A stretch of 64,000 bases of DNA from Carboxydothermus pertinax (GTDB taxonomy: Bacteria; Bacillota; Z-2901; Carboxydothermales; Carboxydothermaceae): positions 62,001 to 126,000 of the forward strand of contig NZ_BDJK01000003.1 in the NCBI RefSeq assembly GCF_001950255.1, written 5' to 3'. Of the stretch, positions 39,315 through 49,000 are shown in pieces. Each line of letters opens with the position of its first letter. The first letter of the stretch is position 1. A model generated the notes under the pieces. That model saw nothing but the letters and a program-made list of their open reading frames with translations. It had not been told where the DNA came from and did no database searches. Both the position numbers and the translations under genes were made by a program.

Positions 39315-39617
39315 ATGCCTTTATACGATTTTGTTTGTAGTGAATGTGATGCAAGGCGTCAAGTATTAGTAGATTATCACGCCAAGAATGATTTGGAACT
39401 TATATGCGTCCAATGTGGAGGTGTGATGCGAGCTGTTCCGGTAGCGATGTTCACTGTCATTAGTTCGAAAAATGTAAAACAGCCTACCAATAAGAAGCAA
39501 GTTAAGCCTTGCGGACATACTCATAAGTGTAGCTGTGCCGCAGCGATTACACAAAAGGCTCCTAATCCTTTTCAAAAACAAATTGACGAAGCCCTGGGGA
39601 CTGGCGAGTACCAGTAA
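39315..39617 (+). CDS. fmdB: FmdB-family zinc-ribbon protein
   Basis: 100 residues. The N-terminus MPLYDFVCSECDARR and the later CVQCGG make the FmdB zinc ribbon; the rest has a Lys/His/Cys-rich stretch (KPCGHTHKCSCA) that could bind another metal. FmdB proteins are small putative regulators found next to C1-enzyme genes such as amidase and chloromethane clusters, where fmdB follows cmuA. AAAGGAGG precedes ATG 39315. Function in the cluster is unknown. Confidence 0.8.
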   Translation: MPLYDFVCSECDARRQVLVDYHAKNDLELICVQCGGVMRAVPVAMFTVISSKNVKQPTNKKQVKPCGHTHKCSCAAAITQKAPNPFQKQIDEALGTGEYQ

Positions 39618-39682
39618 AAGCGTGCCCGGTTGTTATAATGGCTGCCTGTTATTCTGGCTACAACATTTGGTTTTTCGGGTAA

Positions 39683-39716
39683 GACTGACCCCGGATCAGT
39701 CAGGGGTATTTTTTTG
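39683..39716 (+). terminator. Terminator of the methyltransferase cluster with alternative pairing
   Basis: ACCCC (39688-39692) pairs with GGGGT (39703-39707) before a T-run (terminator form). The overlapping GACTGA (39683-39688) can instead pair with TCAGTC (39696-39701). The two stems share bases and exclude each other. Confidence 0.7.
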
Positions 39717-39845
39717 TGTGTGCCCGACATTGGTGCAGAAAATATTTTCCAAACTTTTTAAATCCTAAATTTTTATTTAAAAAGTTTCCTAAAGAGTTGA
39801 GAAGCTTTTATAATAGTAGTTAAAAAATAAACTTTGGAGGATAAG

Positions 39846-40286
39846 ATGCGCGGATTTGAAGTAGTTAGTTTTTATGCAGAAAAAAACATTAACCTTCCCC
39901 GGCGGAAGACCCGGGCTAGTGCGGGCTACGATTTAGAAGCGGCAATTGACGTGGAAATAAACCCGGGCGAGGTAAAACTTGTACCAACCGGGCTAAAAGC
40001 TTTTATGCCCGAGGATGAAGTGCTATTAATTTATATTCGAAGCAGTCTTGCGGTTAAAAGGGGTTTACTTTTAGCTAACGGGGTAGGGGTAGTGGATGCG
40101 GATTACTACAATAATCCGGAAAACGAGGGTCATATTTTGGTGCCCTTATTTAATCCCCAAGGAAAACCAGTGGCTATTAAGAAAGGAGAGCGAATCGCCC
40201 AGGGTATATTTACCAAATACCAAAAAACCTATGATGATGAAGCTTATGATGTGCGCACGGGCGGTTTTGGCTCTACCGGGCAGTAA
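39846..40286 (+). CDS. dut: dUTP diphosphatase
   Basis: 146 residues from ATG 39846 (TTGGAGG five bases upstream). All five trimeric dUTPase motifs are present: ASAGYDLEAA, RSSLAVKRG, GVVDADYYNN, KKGERIAQG and the C-terminal TGGFGSTGQ. It hydrolyses dUTP to dUMP and pyrophosphate, keeping uracil out of DNA and feeding dTMP synthesis. Standing alone, between the methyltransferase locus and a tRNA gene. An Asn-rich insertion (YYNNPENEG) in motif 3 is common in this lineage. Confidence 0.95.
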   Translation: MRGFEVVSFYAEKNINLPRRKTRASAGYDLEAAIDVEINPGEVKLVPTGLKAFMPEDEVLLIYIRSSLAVKRGLLLANGVGVVDADYYNNPENEGHILVPLFNPQGKPVAIKKGERIAQGIFTKYQKTYDDEAYDVRTGGFGSTGQ

Positions 40287-40340
40287 AAAAATAACAGCAA
40301 AATTTCTTTGATAAGAACTTGCCTTGGTAGAAAAAATGTG

Positions 40341-40346
40341 TATAAT
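40341..40346 (+). promoter_or_regulatory. -10 box of the tRNA-Arg promoter
   Basis: TATAAT, 16 bases downstream of a TTGCCT -35-like box at 40319-40324, and 24 bases before the tRNA. Confidence 0.65.
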
Positions 40347-40370
40347 AGTAAGAGCGAGGAGTGAAGTTTT

Positions 40371-40445
<75 letters not shown>

Positions 40446-40458
40446 TAAATTACGAGAA

Positions 40459-40499
40459 AAACCGGGTTTATTTATCAAAAGCCCGGTTTATTTTTTTTC
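40459..40499 (+). terminator. Terminator after tRNA-Arg
   Basis: AAACCGGG pairs with CCCGGTTT over an A/T-rich loop, then eight T. Confidence 0.85.
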
Positions 40500-40574
40500 T
40501 ATAGCAGGAAAATTTAAATAAATGTAGAAAAATAATGGTAAATCATATAAATGTTTACTAAATAGTTTAGGGGA

Positions 40575-42287
40575 GTGAGGGGTATAAAAGGCAGGTATTT
40601 TTACCTGACTCTTCTTTTAGTAATGCCGCTGGTGGTACTGGGAGCGATCTTGTATTATATTTTTTATATAGAAATACCAGAACTAACCCAAAGAAATTTA
40701 TCCTATGCTGCTACCCATTTAGCCTCAGAAATTGAGGGAGACTTTTATACTTTTGGATTAAAAGATGCAAAAACATTTTTTGATACTTATGAGCTATCGG
40801 ATTTGAACCATCTATTAACCTGGTTTCCCGGGGTGTTGATAAGCTTTATAGAATATCCGGAAGTAAAGGCAATTAATTATTCTAATGAAAACGGTCACGT
40901 AACTAAAGATCCTGAAATAATTAGCAAAGAATTTACGGCGGAAATTAAAAATATAATTACCCAAAAAAAATATCCTTATTATGGAAAACTAAATCTGCCC
41001 CAAGGAAAAGCTTATATATTCTTGCAACCGATATATTTAAAGGGCAAACTTTCTGGTTTTATTGTCGCCCACCAAAATCAAAGCTACCTATCATTTATAT
41101 TATCTGACCTTTTTAGAGTTACTGGTAGTGTGGTGTTATTATTGCTTTTAGCCGGAGTGGGCTATGGCATACATTATTTATTTTTAGTTGACCGGAGGAC
41201 AATAGCCCTTACGAAATCCAACTGGGATTTACAACGAAAGCTCAAAGCAGTTTTGGAAAGTGCCCAAATAGGGGTAATCTTAATTGACCGGGAAAAAACA
41301 ATCTCTTATGTTAATCCTATGGCTGAAGAATTCTTTAAAATAATTTCTGCGGAGGCTATCGGGAAAAAGTACGAGGAGTTTATTAAGAATTTTCTGTTAA
41401 CAGACGATAAAACCAAGTCATCTTTGTTAATTCATACTCTGCAAACGGGAAATCCAGTATTAAAAAAACAGATAACTTTTAAAGTTGACGGAAAAGTGCG
41501 ATTTGGAGAAGTATGTACAGGGGTAATTTATAATTTTTTGGGACAAATGGAAGGAGCGTTTTTACTTATTCAGGATATTACCGAGAAAAAACAAATAGAG
41601 GAGTTAAATGTTAAAAACCAGCAATTAGCAGCGGCGGGCGAAATCATGTCGGAGCTTACCCACGAATTAAAGAATTCTTTTATGGTGTTAAAAGGTTTAT
41701 CAAAGCTTTGCCAGGATGGACGTCCAGAACTAAAAATGCTTGATGAGGAAATAAACCGCCTCTATCATTTAACGTTAGAGTCTTTAAATTTAACCAAAGC
41801 TTACCGGGCAAAAAAAGAGCGGATTGATTTCTATAAACTGGTGGTGGAATCGTTGGCCCTAATTGATAAAGAAGCTCGGAAACAAAAAGTGAAAGTGGAG
41901 ACATTCCTTCACTACCCTCCTTATTTTTACGGGGACAGGAATCTCTTAAAACAAGCTCTTTTAAATGTTTTTTTAAATGCGGTAGAGGCGATGGAAGGAG
42001 GAGGCTGTTTAAAGGTTTATCTTGATTACAATATAAAAAGCAAAGAAATGATATTGACGGTGGCGGACAATGGTCCGGGTATACCAACTGAGTTATTACA
42101 AAAGGTGAATCAACCCTTTTTTACCACCAAAGAAAACGGCACTGGGCTGGGATTGCCCTTTACCAAAAGAGTAGTGGAATTTCATTTAGGAAAACTTACC
42201 ATTAAAAGTGAAGTAGGAAAAGGAACGTGGGTAATTATAACTTTACCGGTAGAGGAGGCTATGCATGGAAAAGCTCAGGTGGTATGA
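40575..42287 (+). CDS. Sensor histidine kinase with PAS domain, orphan
   Basis: 570 residues; GTG 40575 is the likely start, with a short-spaced GGGGAG. Membrane segments near 8-31 and 180-203 flank an extracytoplasmic sensor domain. Then come a PAS domain (AQIGVILIDREKTISYVNPMAE), a HisKA dimerisation part with the phospho-acceptor His (LTHELKN) and a HATPase_c domain with N (FLNAVEAM), G1 (DNGPGIP) and G2 (GTGLGLPFT) boxes. It is like NtrB/KinB-type kinases. No response regulator is next to it, so its partner is elsewhere, perhaps the sporulation phosphorelay. Confidence 0.92.
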   Translation: MRGIKGRYFYLTLLLVMPLVVLGAILYYIFYIEIPELTQRNLSYAATHLASEIEGDFYTFGLKDAKTFFDTYELSDLNHLLTWFPGVLISFIEYPEVKAINYSNENGHVTKDPEIISKEFTAEIKNIITQKKYPYYGKLNLPQGKAYIFLQPIYLKGKLSGFIVAHQNQSYLSFILSDLFRVTGSVVLLLLLAGVGYGIHYLFLVDRRTIALTKSNWDLQRKLKAVLESAQIGVILIDREKTISYVNPMAEEFFKIISAEAIGKKYEEFIKNFLLTDDKTKSSLLIHTLQTGNPVLKKQITFKVDGKVRFGEVCTGVIYNFLGQMEGAFLLIQDITEKKQIEELNVKNQQLAAAGEIMSELTHELKNSFMVLKGLSKLCQDGRPELKMLDEEINRLYHLTLESLNLTKAYRAKKERIDFYKLVVESLALIDKEARKQKVKVETFLHYPPYFYGDRNLLKQALLNVFLNAVEAMEGGGCLKVYLDYNIKSKEMILTVADNGPGIPTELLQKVNQPFFTTKENGTGLGLPFTKRVVEFHLGKLTIKSEVGKGTWVIITLPVEEAMHGKAQVV

Positions 42288-42298
42288 AGGAGTAAGGG

Positions 42299-42418
42299 AT
42301 GGGAGCGGATTTTCAAAGCTTTAAAGATAACTCTTGGTTGGATAATCTTTTAATCCTGGGTCTTTCGGCTTTAATTTTGGCCTGGCCTGGTAAGCAAGTC
42401 TACAGGCCGAATCGGTGA
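42299..42418 (+). CDS. 39-residue membrane peptide
   Basis: ATG 42299 with AAGGAGTAAGG at ideal spacing opens a small frame with one hydrophobic segment (LLILGLSALILAW) flanked by polar ends. It lies 11 bases after the kinase gene, so may be in its operon, perhaps as a modulator. No family recognised. Confidence 0.5.
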   Translation: MGADFQSFKDNSWLDNLLILGLSALILAWPGKQVYRPNR

Positions 42419-42525
42419 GAGCATTTTTTTTTGGAAATTGCTTTTGGTAAAAGCTTTCGTTAGAGATGTACAACTCCTTTTTTGGTGGTAAAATTATCTT
42501 AAAACCAAAAAAAGGAGCGGGTATA

Positions 42526-43431
42526 GTGAAAAGGGTTGTTAGTGTGAGCTTAGGTTCATCTAAAAGAGATAAAGCTCTTGAAGCTGAGTTTTTAGGGGAA
42601 AAGTTTATCATTGAACGCCGTGGTACCGATGGTGACTATAATAAAGCTCTAGAAGTTTTAAAAGAACTTGATGGCAAAGTGGATGCTATTGGGCTTGGAG
42701 GAATTGATGTATATCTTTATGCCGGTGGACGCCGGTATGCAATAAGAGACGGCCTTAGACTTTTACAGGCAGTAAAAACTACTCCAGCGGTAGACGGCAG
42801 TGGACTTAAAAATACTTTAGAACGAGAAGTGGTACGGGAGCTTGCCCGGGAGGGGATTATCACCCCTAAAAGTAAAGTATTGCTGGTTTCAGGAGTAGAC
42901 CGCTTTGGAATGGCGGAGGCTTTAGTGGAAACCGGGGCTCAAGTAATTTTTGGGGATTTGATTTTTGCTCTTGGTATTCCAATTCCCATTAAAAAGCTTG
43001 GTACTTTGAATGTTTTAGCGGCCCTTTTACTTCCCATTTTTACAAAACTTCCTTTTCAGGTTCTCTACCCAACAGGTAAAGAACAGGAAATCCGGGAAAA
43101 GAAAACCCGACACGACCGTTACTACCAGTGGGCAGATATAATTGCCGGAGATTATCTCTATATCAAAAAACATTTGCCCGAAAGGATTGACGGTAAGATA
43201 ATTTTAACCAATACGACAACTAAAGAAGATGTAGAAGAGTTAAAAATCAAGGGGGCAAAAATGCTGGTGACTACCACGCCGGTGTTAAACGGTCGTTCTT
43301 TTGGAACAAACGTGATGGAGGGGGTACTTTTAACTCTGTTAAACAAAAAATGGGAAGAAGTAACTCCCGATGATTATTTGCAACTTTTAAAGAAGCTAGG
43401 TTTTAAGCCCAATGTTATTGAGTTAAATTAA
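42526..43431 (+). CDS. Rossmann-like protein, quinate/shikimate 5-dehydrogenase-related annotation
   Basis: 301 residues from GTG 42526 with AAAGGAGCGGG upstream. It opens VKRVVSVSLGSSKRDKALEAEF, has an early GLGGIDVYLYAGGRRYAIRDG and a nucleotide-fold region (SKVLLVSGVDRFGMAEALVETG). Relatives in thermophilic Firmicutes are, as far as I recall, labelled quinate 5-dehydrogenase, but I see no clear shikimate-dehydrogenase active site. I consider the function unknown. It ends in a 4-base convergent overlap with the transpeptidase gene. Confidence 0.65.
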   Translation: MKRVVSVSLGSSKRDKALEAEFLGEKFIIERRGTDGDYNKALEVLKELDGKVDAIGLGGIDVYLYAGGRRYAIRDGLRLLQAVKTTPAVDGSGLKNTLEREVVRELAREGIITPKSKVLLVSGVDRFGMAEALVETGAQVIFGDLIFALGIPIPIKKLGTLNVLAALLLPIFTKLPFQVLYPTGKEQEIREKKTRHDRYYQWADIIAGDYLYIKKHLPERIDGKIILTNTTTKEDVEELKIKGAKMLVTTTPVLNGRSFGTNVMEGVLLTLLNKKWEEVTPDDYLQLLKKLGFKPNVIELN

Positions 43432-44075
43432 CTGCTTATTCCCAAGAGGTGGTACATTTTCCGGTTAACACGGTTATCATAGGGAAGGCCGTAGTCATTC
43501 CTAAATTTGACTACGGCTTTTTCCATTTGCGGGCCAAAAATACCGTCTAAAGGACCAGGGTAGTAACCTTTTAGTTTTAAAAGCTCCTGGATTATCAGTA
43601 CATCGCTTCCTTTTGATCCGACTACGAGCTGACGCCAGGGTTCTGCCTGGTAGGTAAAAGGATTGCCTAAAATAATTACCTGGTCGCCGGGATTTACCCT
43701 TTCATACAAATCTTCCACATGCCGGTTTAACATCCGGATGCAACCGTGGCTGGCGTAACTTCCAATCGACCCGGGCTTGTTAGTTCCGTGAATACCATAC
43801 ATCCCCCAGGGTACATTTAAACCTAAAAAACGACTGCCAAAACCACTGCCCCAGTTTTTGCGCATGAAGGTTATTTTAAACTTGCCAATGGGCGTGGGTG
43901 TTTCTAAATCACCGAGAGCAACCGGGTATTTTTTTATATATTTATTGTCACTAAAAAGGTAAAGGGTTCTAGACCGGGCTTCAATGATGATAATGTTTTT
44001 ATTAGAGGCCAAAGAAACTTTAAAGTTAAGAGAAAACATTAAAATTAAAAAAATAACCAGAAGTTTGCGAGACAT
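43428..44075 (-). CDS. L,D-transpeptidase (YkuD) with peptidoglycan-binding domain
   Basis: 215 residues with an N-terminal signal peptide (about 1-23). The YkuD catalytic domain carries the HGTNKPGSIG and SHGCIRM motif with the nucleophilic Cys, followed by a C-terminal PG_binding_1 domain (GSDVLIIQELLKLKGYYPGP). It forms 3-3 cross-links in cell wall or spore cortex outside the membrane. Minus strand; GGAGGG precedes its ATG. Divergent from the GerMN lipoprotein gene, also a cell-envelope/spore gene. Confidence 0.93.
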   Translation of the reverse strand: MSRKLLVIFLILMFSLNFKVSLASNKNIIIIEARSRTLYLFSDNKYIKKYPVALGDLETPTPIGKFKITFMRKNWGSGFGSRFLGLNVPWGMYGIHGTNKPGSIGSYASHGCIRMLNRHVEDLYERVNPGDQVIILGNPFTYQAEPWRQLVVGSKGSDVLIIQELLKLKGYYPGPLDGIFGPQMEKAVVKFRNDYGLPYDNRVNRKMYHLLGISS

Positions 44076-44168
44076 TTTTCATCCCTCCAGTAATAAACTT
44101 GTCCTTTTCCGAATACTTATTTATTAGTATTAAACTAAAAGGAAGGTTTATTTAAGGAGGTGAAAAAA

Positions 44169-44744
44169 ATGAATAAGAAAATTTTAGTAATTTTCTTGGC
44201 GATTATTTTAATGGTGGCCGTTACCGGATGTGGCCTGTGGGAAAAGATTTTTAAACAAAAAGCGGTGGTACCGGATAAAACGGAAGTACGGGAAGAAAAT
44301 GTGGATGTAAGTCAAAACGTAGAAATGACGGAAGTGGTGTTATACTTTGTTGATGAGACTGGCGAGTACTTAGTACCGGAAAAACGAGCAATAGCTAAAG
44401 TACCTTCTATAGCCCGGGAAACTTTAAATGAGCTTTTCCTCGGACCTAAAACTTCTGGCTTAAAACCAGCGGTACCGGCAGGTACGGTACTGCGGGACAT
44501 TAATATTAAGCCCGATGGCCTTTGCATTGTAGATTTAAGCCGGGAAATAGTGGAAAATCATCCTGGGGGTTCGGCAGCGGAAGCTTTAACCGTCTATTCG
44601 ATTGTGGATACCCTTTGTCAGTTTCCGACTATTAAAAAAGTGGAGTTTCGGGTAGAAGGGGAAAAGGTGGAAAGCTTAAAAGGGCACATGGATTTAACGA
44701 TACCGGTAGAAAAAAATGAAGCGATGATTAAAATCCAAAACTAA
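44169..44744 (+). CDS. gerM: GerMN-domain lipoprotein
   Basis: 191 residues from ATG 44169 (AAGGAGGTGAAAAAA before it). A lipoprotein signal with lipobox VTGC (Cys about 21) is followed by a linker and a GerMN domain (about 55-175: VVLYFVDETGEYLVPEKRAI, DINIKPDGLCIVDLS). GerM in Bacillus acts in sporulation and germination, at the cortex/engulfing membrane. The gene order gerM-murI-rph-rdgB is as in Bacillus (racE-gerM-rph-ysnA), which supports the symbol. A terminator follows. Confidence 0.82.
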   Translation: MNKKILVIFLAIILMVAVTGCGLWEKIFKQKAVVPDKTEVREENVDVSQNVEMTEVVLYFVDETGEYLVPEKRAIAKVPSIARETLNELFLGPKTSGLKPAVPAGTVLRDINIKPDGLCIVDLSREIVENHPGGSAAEALTVYSIVDTLCQFPTIKKVEFRVEGEKVESLKGHMDLTIPVEKNEAMIKIQN

Positions 44745-44747
44745 GGA

Positions 44748-44785
44748 AAACCTTTTTTGGCTTTTGGCCGAAAAAGGTTTTTTTC
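44748..44785 (+). terminator. Terminator after gerM
   Basis: AAACCTTTTT (44748-44757) pairs with AAAAAGGTTT (44771-44780), loop rich in G/C, ending in more T. Confidence 0.8.
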
Positions 44786-44947
44786 TTAAAATCCCTTGAC
44801 TTTTTTTGTGTTTGGAGTTTTTTTTAAAAGGGCAGTAGATGGAAAAAACAGCTTTTATGTGGGATAATAAAAGAGAGTATCAAGGGATGGGATTTGGCAA
44901 TAAAATATCTACTGGCGACTATAAAATATTTACAGGAGGTTTAGCCG

Positions 44948-45745
44948 TTGGACAACGCTTCACTGGGAATAGGAATTTTTGATTCGGGAGTGGGCGGGGT
45001 AACCGTCCTAAAAGAATTAATAAATTTACTGCCGCGGGAAAATTTTTATTATTTAGGAGATACAGCCCATGTGCCTTATGGCTCCAAATCCAAAGAGGAG
45101 CTTTTAGTTTTAGGAGAGGCCATTATTCGTTTTTTCTTAAAATTAGGGGTTAAGATGGTGGTTTTTGCTTGCAATACCAGTTCAGCCTTAACCTTACCGA
45201 TTTTAAAAGAAAAATATCCGGTTTTAATGGAAGGAATGATCGAACCTTTAAGAAAAAATTTATCTTCCATTGCAAAAGTTGGGGTACTGGCTACCAAAGC
45301 AACCGTAGAAAGCGGACTTTATGAAAAAAAATTATTGGAGAGCAATAAGTTTCAAAAAGTCCAAATGATGGCTTGTCCTCTTTATGTGCCTTTAATTGAA
45401 AAGGGCATAATAACGGGACCGGAAGTGGAAGCGGCAACCCGTGAATACCTTGAGCCGCTTATAGCCGATGGGCTTTTTGATATTATCCTTGGCTGTACCC
45501 ATTATCCTTTTTTAGGAAAGACTATAAATAAATTATACCCAAAGGTACGCTTAATTGACCCTGCGGCTTATGTGGCTCAGGAAGTTTATCTAAAATTAAA
45601 AGAAAATAAATTATTAGGTAAAAATGAGGGTAAAGTAGAGTTTTTTGTTACCGGAGATGGGGAAAGCATAAAAAAACTTGGGAGTTTGTATTTGGGCTCT
45701 ACGATAGATACTGTTAAAAAAATTGACCTGGGGGTTATGGTATGA
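44948..45745 (+). CDS. murI: Glutamate racemase
   Basis: 265 residues from TTG 44948 with AGGAGG eight bases upstream. The two catalytic cysteines lie in FACNTSSA (C75) and GCTHYPFL (C183), with [11 protein letters not shown] at the start. It makes D-glutamate for peptidoglycan from L-glutamate. Its end overlaps the glutamate mutase S gene by 4 bases (ATGA), so both are translated together. That is unusual and may mean that glutamate is shared between wall synthesis and a mutase route. Confidence 0.93.
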   Translation: MDNASLGIGIFDSGVGGVTVLKELINLLPRENFYYLGDTAHVPYGSKSKEELLVLGEAIIRFFLKLGVKMVVFACNTSSALTLPILKEKYPVLMEGMIEPLRKNLSSIAKVGVLATKATVESGLYEKKLLESNKFQKVQMMACPLYVPLIEKGIITGPEVEAATREYLEPLIADGLFDIILGCTHYPFLGKTINKLYPKVRLIDPAAYVAQEVYLKLKENKLLGKNEGKVEFFVTGDGESIKKLGSLYLGSTIDTVKKIDLGVMV

Positions 45746-46152
45746 AAGAAGTAAACTTAGTACTTGGGGTAATTGGAGCTGATGTTCATGCGATAGGTAA
45801 TAAAATTCTGGAGTATGCCCTAACCAATGCTGGCTTTCGCGTGCATAACCTGGGGGTGATGGTAAGTCAAGAGGAATTTGTTAAGGCGGCGTTAGAAACG
45901 GATGCCCGGGCGGTACTTGTCTCTTCCCTTTACGGGCACGGGGAAATTGATTGCCGGGGGCTTAAGGAAAAATTTATTGAAGCTGGGTTGGAAAATGTCC
46001 TCTTGTATGTCGGCGGCAATTTAGTGGTAGGAAAACAGGATTTTGCCGAAGTGGAAAAGAAGTTTAAAGCGATGGGCTTTGACCGGGTATTTCCTCCGGG
46101 AACTATGCCGGAAGAAGCTATTTTAGCTTTAAAACAAGACCTTGGACTATAA
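45742..46152 (+). CDS. glmS: Glutamate mutase S (sigma) subunit, B12-binding
   Basis: 136 residues. Carries the cobalt-ligand motif DVHAIG (D14, H16, G19), the later SSLYGHG and the GGN turn (VGGNLVV). It binds adenosylcobalamin and joins the E subunit to turn L-glutamate into L-threo-3-methylaspartate. Also called mamA or mutS in databases. Coupled to murI and followed by glmL and glmE in the standard S-L-E order. No methylaspartase is seen in this window. Confidence 0.92.
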   Translation: MKEVNLVLGVIGADVHAIGNKILEYALTNAGFRVHNLGVMVSQEEFVKAALETDARAVLVSSLYGHGEIDCRGLKEKFIEAGLENVLLYVGGNLVVGKQDFAEVEKKFKAMGFDRVFPPGTMPEEAILALKQDLGL

Positions 46153-46168
46153 CTAGGGGGCTAATATT

Positions 46169-47524
46169 GTGGCTTTAGGGCTTTTTCTGGATATTGGAAG
46201 TACATATACAAAAGGACGGGTGGTAGATTTAAAAACCGGGCAACTCCTGGCGTCGGCAAAGGCCTACACTACTGTAGAAACCGATGTAACAATTGGCATA
46301 AACGATTGCCTTTTAGAATTGTCCCGGCAGGTGGGAAAACAGGAGTATAAATTAAAGCTTGCTTCCTCTTCGGCCGCCGGGGGACTTAGGATGGCGGCGG
46401 TAGGACTGGTCAAGGATTTAACTACTGAAGCGGCGAAAAAGGCAGCTCTTACCGCCGGCGCTCGAGTAGAAAAAACGTATAGTTATGAATTGACTCCTGA
46501 GGATTTAGACGAGCTTTTGGCCTTAAATCCTGACATTATTCTGCTAGCCGGAGGTACCGACGGGGGAAATAAAAAGTATATTGTGGAAAATGCCAAAAAA
46601 CTTTCCCGGTTAAAGCTAAAAGGAACGGTTTTGGTGGCGGGGAACCGCTCGGCGGCTAGGGAGATTGCGGAAATTTTTGCGGGCAAGGTGGATTTTAAAA
46701 TTGCTCCTAATGTTCTTCCGGATTTAAATAATTTAAATATTGAACCGGTGCAAAAGATTATTCGGGAAATCTTTTTAGAAAAAATAGTTGAAGCTAAAGG
46801 CTTAAAAAAGGCCGAACAAATCGTCGATAAAGTCATGATGCCTACTCCTCTGGCGGTTTTAAAAGGGGCGGAAATTTTAGCTAAAAAGCTTGGCGAGCTT
46901 ATCTTGGTTGACGTCGGGGGGGCTACCACTGATGTTTATTCGGTAGCTTCGGGCACACCAACCTTATCGGGCGTAAGTTTAAAAGGTCTTCCGGAACCGT
47001 ACGTTAAAAGAACGGTCGAGGGGGATTTAGGGTTAAGGCGAACGGTAAAAAATGTAGTAGAGTATGGGGAAAAGGAGTTTTTAGCTTTAGGGATTAGTAT
47101 GGAAGAAGTTAATAGCTATGTTGCAAAAATTTCCCAAATTCCTACTTATCTCCCTAAAACCTCCGGAGAATGGGAAATCGAAATAGCTTTAGCCCGAATT
47201 TGTGTAAAAACCGCAATGAACCGGCATGCGGGAAGACTTGAAGAAGTCTGGACTCCTTCCGGGAAAAGTTACATTCAGTACGGTAAGGATTTAACAGCGG
47301 TACCGGTTCTGGTGGGAACAGGAGGACCGCTGGTTTATACCAGAGAGCCAGCAGGGATTTTAGCGGCGGGAACCTATGAAGAAAGTATACCAAGTATATT
47401 AAAGCCAAAGAATCCAAGATTTTACTTAGATACCAGCTACCTTTTATTTGCTATTGGATTATTAGCCGAGGAAGATATGGATACTAGTATAAAACTTTTA
47501 GATTTCATTGAAGAAATTTCATAA
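46169..47524 (+). CDS. glmL: GlmL/MutL protein of glutamate mutase operon
   Basis: 451 residues from GTG 46169 with AGGGGG upstream. It is an ASKHA-fold ATPase of the MutL (GlmL) family: [17 protein letters not shown] at the start, a second phosphate-binding turn ([14 protein letters not shown]). It is probably a reactivating factor that swaps damaged B12 in the mutase. Always found between the S and E genes. Overlaps the E gene's upstream part but not its true start. Confidence 0.88.
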   Translation: MALGLFLDIGSTYTKGRVVDLKTGQLLASAKAYTTVETDVTIGINDCLLELSRQVGKQEYKLKLASSSAAGGLRMAAVGLVKDLTTEAAKKAALTAGARVEKTYSYELTPEDLDELLALNPDIILLAGGTDGGNKKYIVENAKKLSRLKLKGTVLVAGNRSAAREIAEIFAGKVDFKIAPNVLPDLNNLNIEPVQKIIREIFLEKIVEAKGLKKAEQIVDKVMMPTPLAVLKGAEILAKKLGELILVDVGGATTDVYSVASGTPTLSGVSLKGLPEPYVKRTVEGDLGLRRTVKNVVEYGEKEFLALGISMEEVNSYVAKISQIPTYLPKTSGEWEIEIALARICVKTAMNRHAGRLEEVWTPSGKSYIQYGKDLTAVPVLVGTGGPLVYTREPAGILAAGTYEESIPSILKPKNPRFYLDTSYLLFAIGLLAEEDMDTSIKLLDFIEEIS

Positions 47525-47543
47525 CACTGGGAGGAATTACGCA

Positions 47544-48992
47544 ATGAAAGGGAAAATTGACCTTGATGAGTTTTTTAAAAAGCGCGCTGAAGTTTTAGCT
47601 ACCTGGCCTACCGGGGCAGAAGTTTCGTTGGAAGAGGGAATTAATTTTCATAAAGCCTTACCGCCGGAAAAAAACTTTGCTTTAAAACTTAAAAAAGTAA
47701 AAGAGGAAGGAGTAACCGCCATTCAACCCCGGGCTGGGGTTGCTTTACTAAACGAGCATATAGCTCTTTTGAAATATTTAGAAAAAGAAGGGGAAGCGGA
47801 TTTTTTGCCAACGACTATAGACAGTTATACCCGGCAAAATCGCTATCAGGAAGCCCAAAGAGGAATAGAAGAAAGCCTAGCGGAAGGTCGTTCCATGTTA
47901 AACGGGTTTCCGGCAGTAAATTACGGGGTATATCCCTGCCGCAAAATTATTGAAGAATTAAAGGTTCCGGTACAGGTACGCCACGGGACTCCCGATGCCC
48001 GGCTTTTGGCAGAAATAACCTTGGCGGGAGGATTTTCTAGCTTTGAAGGGGGAGGTATTACCTATAACATCCCTTACGCTAAGGAGGTACCTTTAAGAAA
48101 ATCTCTTGAAGACTGGCAGTATGTTGACCGCTTAATTGGTTATTATGCGGAAAACGGGGTTTTGATAAACCGGGAATCTTTTGGGCCCCTTACGGGCACT
48201 TTAGTACCGCCGGCTATTACCATTGCCATAAATATTTTAGAGTTACTTTTAGCTGCAGAGCAAGGGGTAAAAAGCTTTACCCTGGGTCTTGGGCAATGTG
48301 GAAATTTAAACCAGGACGTAGCAGCTTTGCACGGGATGGTTGAACTGGCTGAAGATTACTTAAAACGCTTTGGTTTTCCGGATGTGGATTTAACCACTGT
48401 CTTTCACCAGTGGATGGGCGGTTTCCCGCAGGATGAGGCCCGGGCCTTTGCGGTCATTGCCTGGGGGGCTGTGGCAGCGGCATTGGCAAAAGCTAATAAA
48501 GTTATTGTGAAAACCCCTCATGAAGCTTTAGGGGTTCCTACTAAAGAAGCCAATGCCCAGGGGTTAAAAACTACCCGGCAGATTGTAAATATGCTAAAAG
48601 ACCAGCGGTTTATGGTTAATGAAGAATACCTTTTAGAAAAAGAAATGGTGAAAAAAGAAGCAAGGGCGATCATTGAACGCACCTTGGAGCTTGGTGAAGG
48701 AGAACTGGTAACAGGTATTGAACGGGCTTTTGCTGCGGGAGTTATTGATGTGCCTTTTGCTCCCAGTCGTTTTAATCTTGGGAAAATCCTGCCGGCAAGG
48801 GATGATACCGGGGCTGTGCGGATTTTAGAGTTTGGGAATCTTCCCTTTGATAGCGAAATCCGGGAATATCACCAGGAACGGTTAAGACGCCGGGGGCTTA
48901 AAGAGGGAAGGGAGCCGAGCTTTCAAATGGTAATAGACGATATTTATGCTATTGGTAAAGGGATGCTAGTAGGAAAACCAAGGACAAAGTAG
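47544..48992 (+). CDS. glmE: Glutamate mutase E (epsilon) subunit
   Basis: 482 residues, as for known GlmE. ATG 47544 is preferred (GGGAGGA upstream); an in-frame start at 47508 would lie in glmL. The TIM barrel holds the substrate and the AdoCbl: [32 protein letters not shown], and the Arg-rich substrate site typical of the family. Catalyses the radical rearrangement with GlmS. Also called mamB. Followed after 8 bases by the dehydratase-like gene, so probably the same operon. Confidence 0.92.
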   Translation: MKGKIDLDEFFKKRAEVLATWPTGAEVSLEEGINFHKALPPEKNFALKLKKVKEEGVTAIQPRAGVALLNEHIALLKYLEKEGEADFLPTTIDSYTRQNRYQEAQRGIEESLAEGRSMLNGFPAVNYGVYPCRKIIEELKVPVQVRHGTPDARLLAEITLAGGFSSFEGGGITYNIPYAKEVPLRKSLEDWQYVDRLIGYYAENGVLINRESFGPLTGTLVPPAITIAINILELLLAAEQGVKSFTLGLGQCGNLNQDVAALHGMVELAEDYLKRFGFPDVDLTTVFHQWMGGFPQDEARAFAVIAWGAVAAALAKANKVIVKTPHEALGVPTKEANAQGLKTTRQIVNMLKDQRFMVNEEYLLEKEMVKKEARAIIERTLELGEGELVTGIERAFAAGVIDVPFAPSRFNLGKILPARDDTGAVRILEFGNLPFDSEIREYHQERLRRRGLKEGREPSFQMVIDDIYAIGKGMLVGKPRTK

Positions 48993-49000
48993 GTGAAGCT

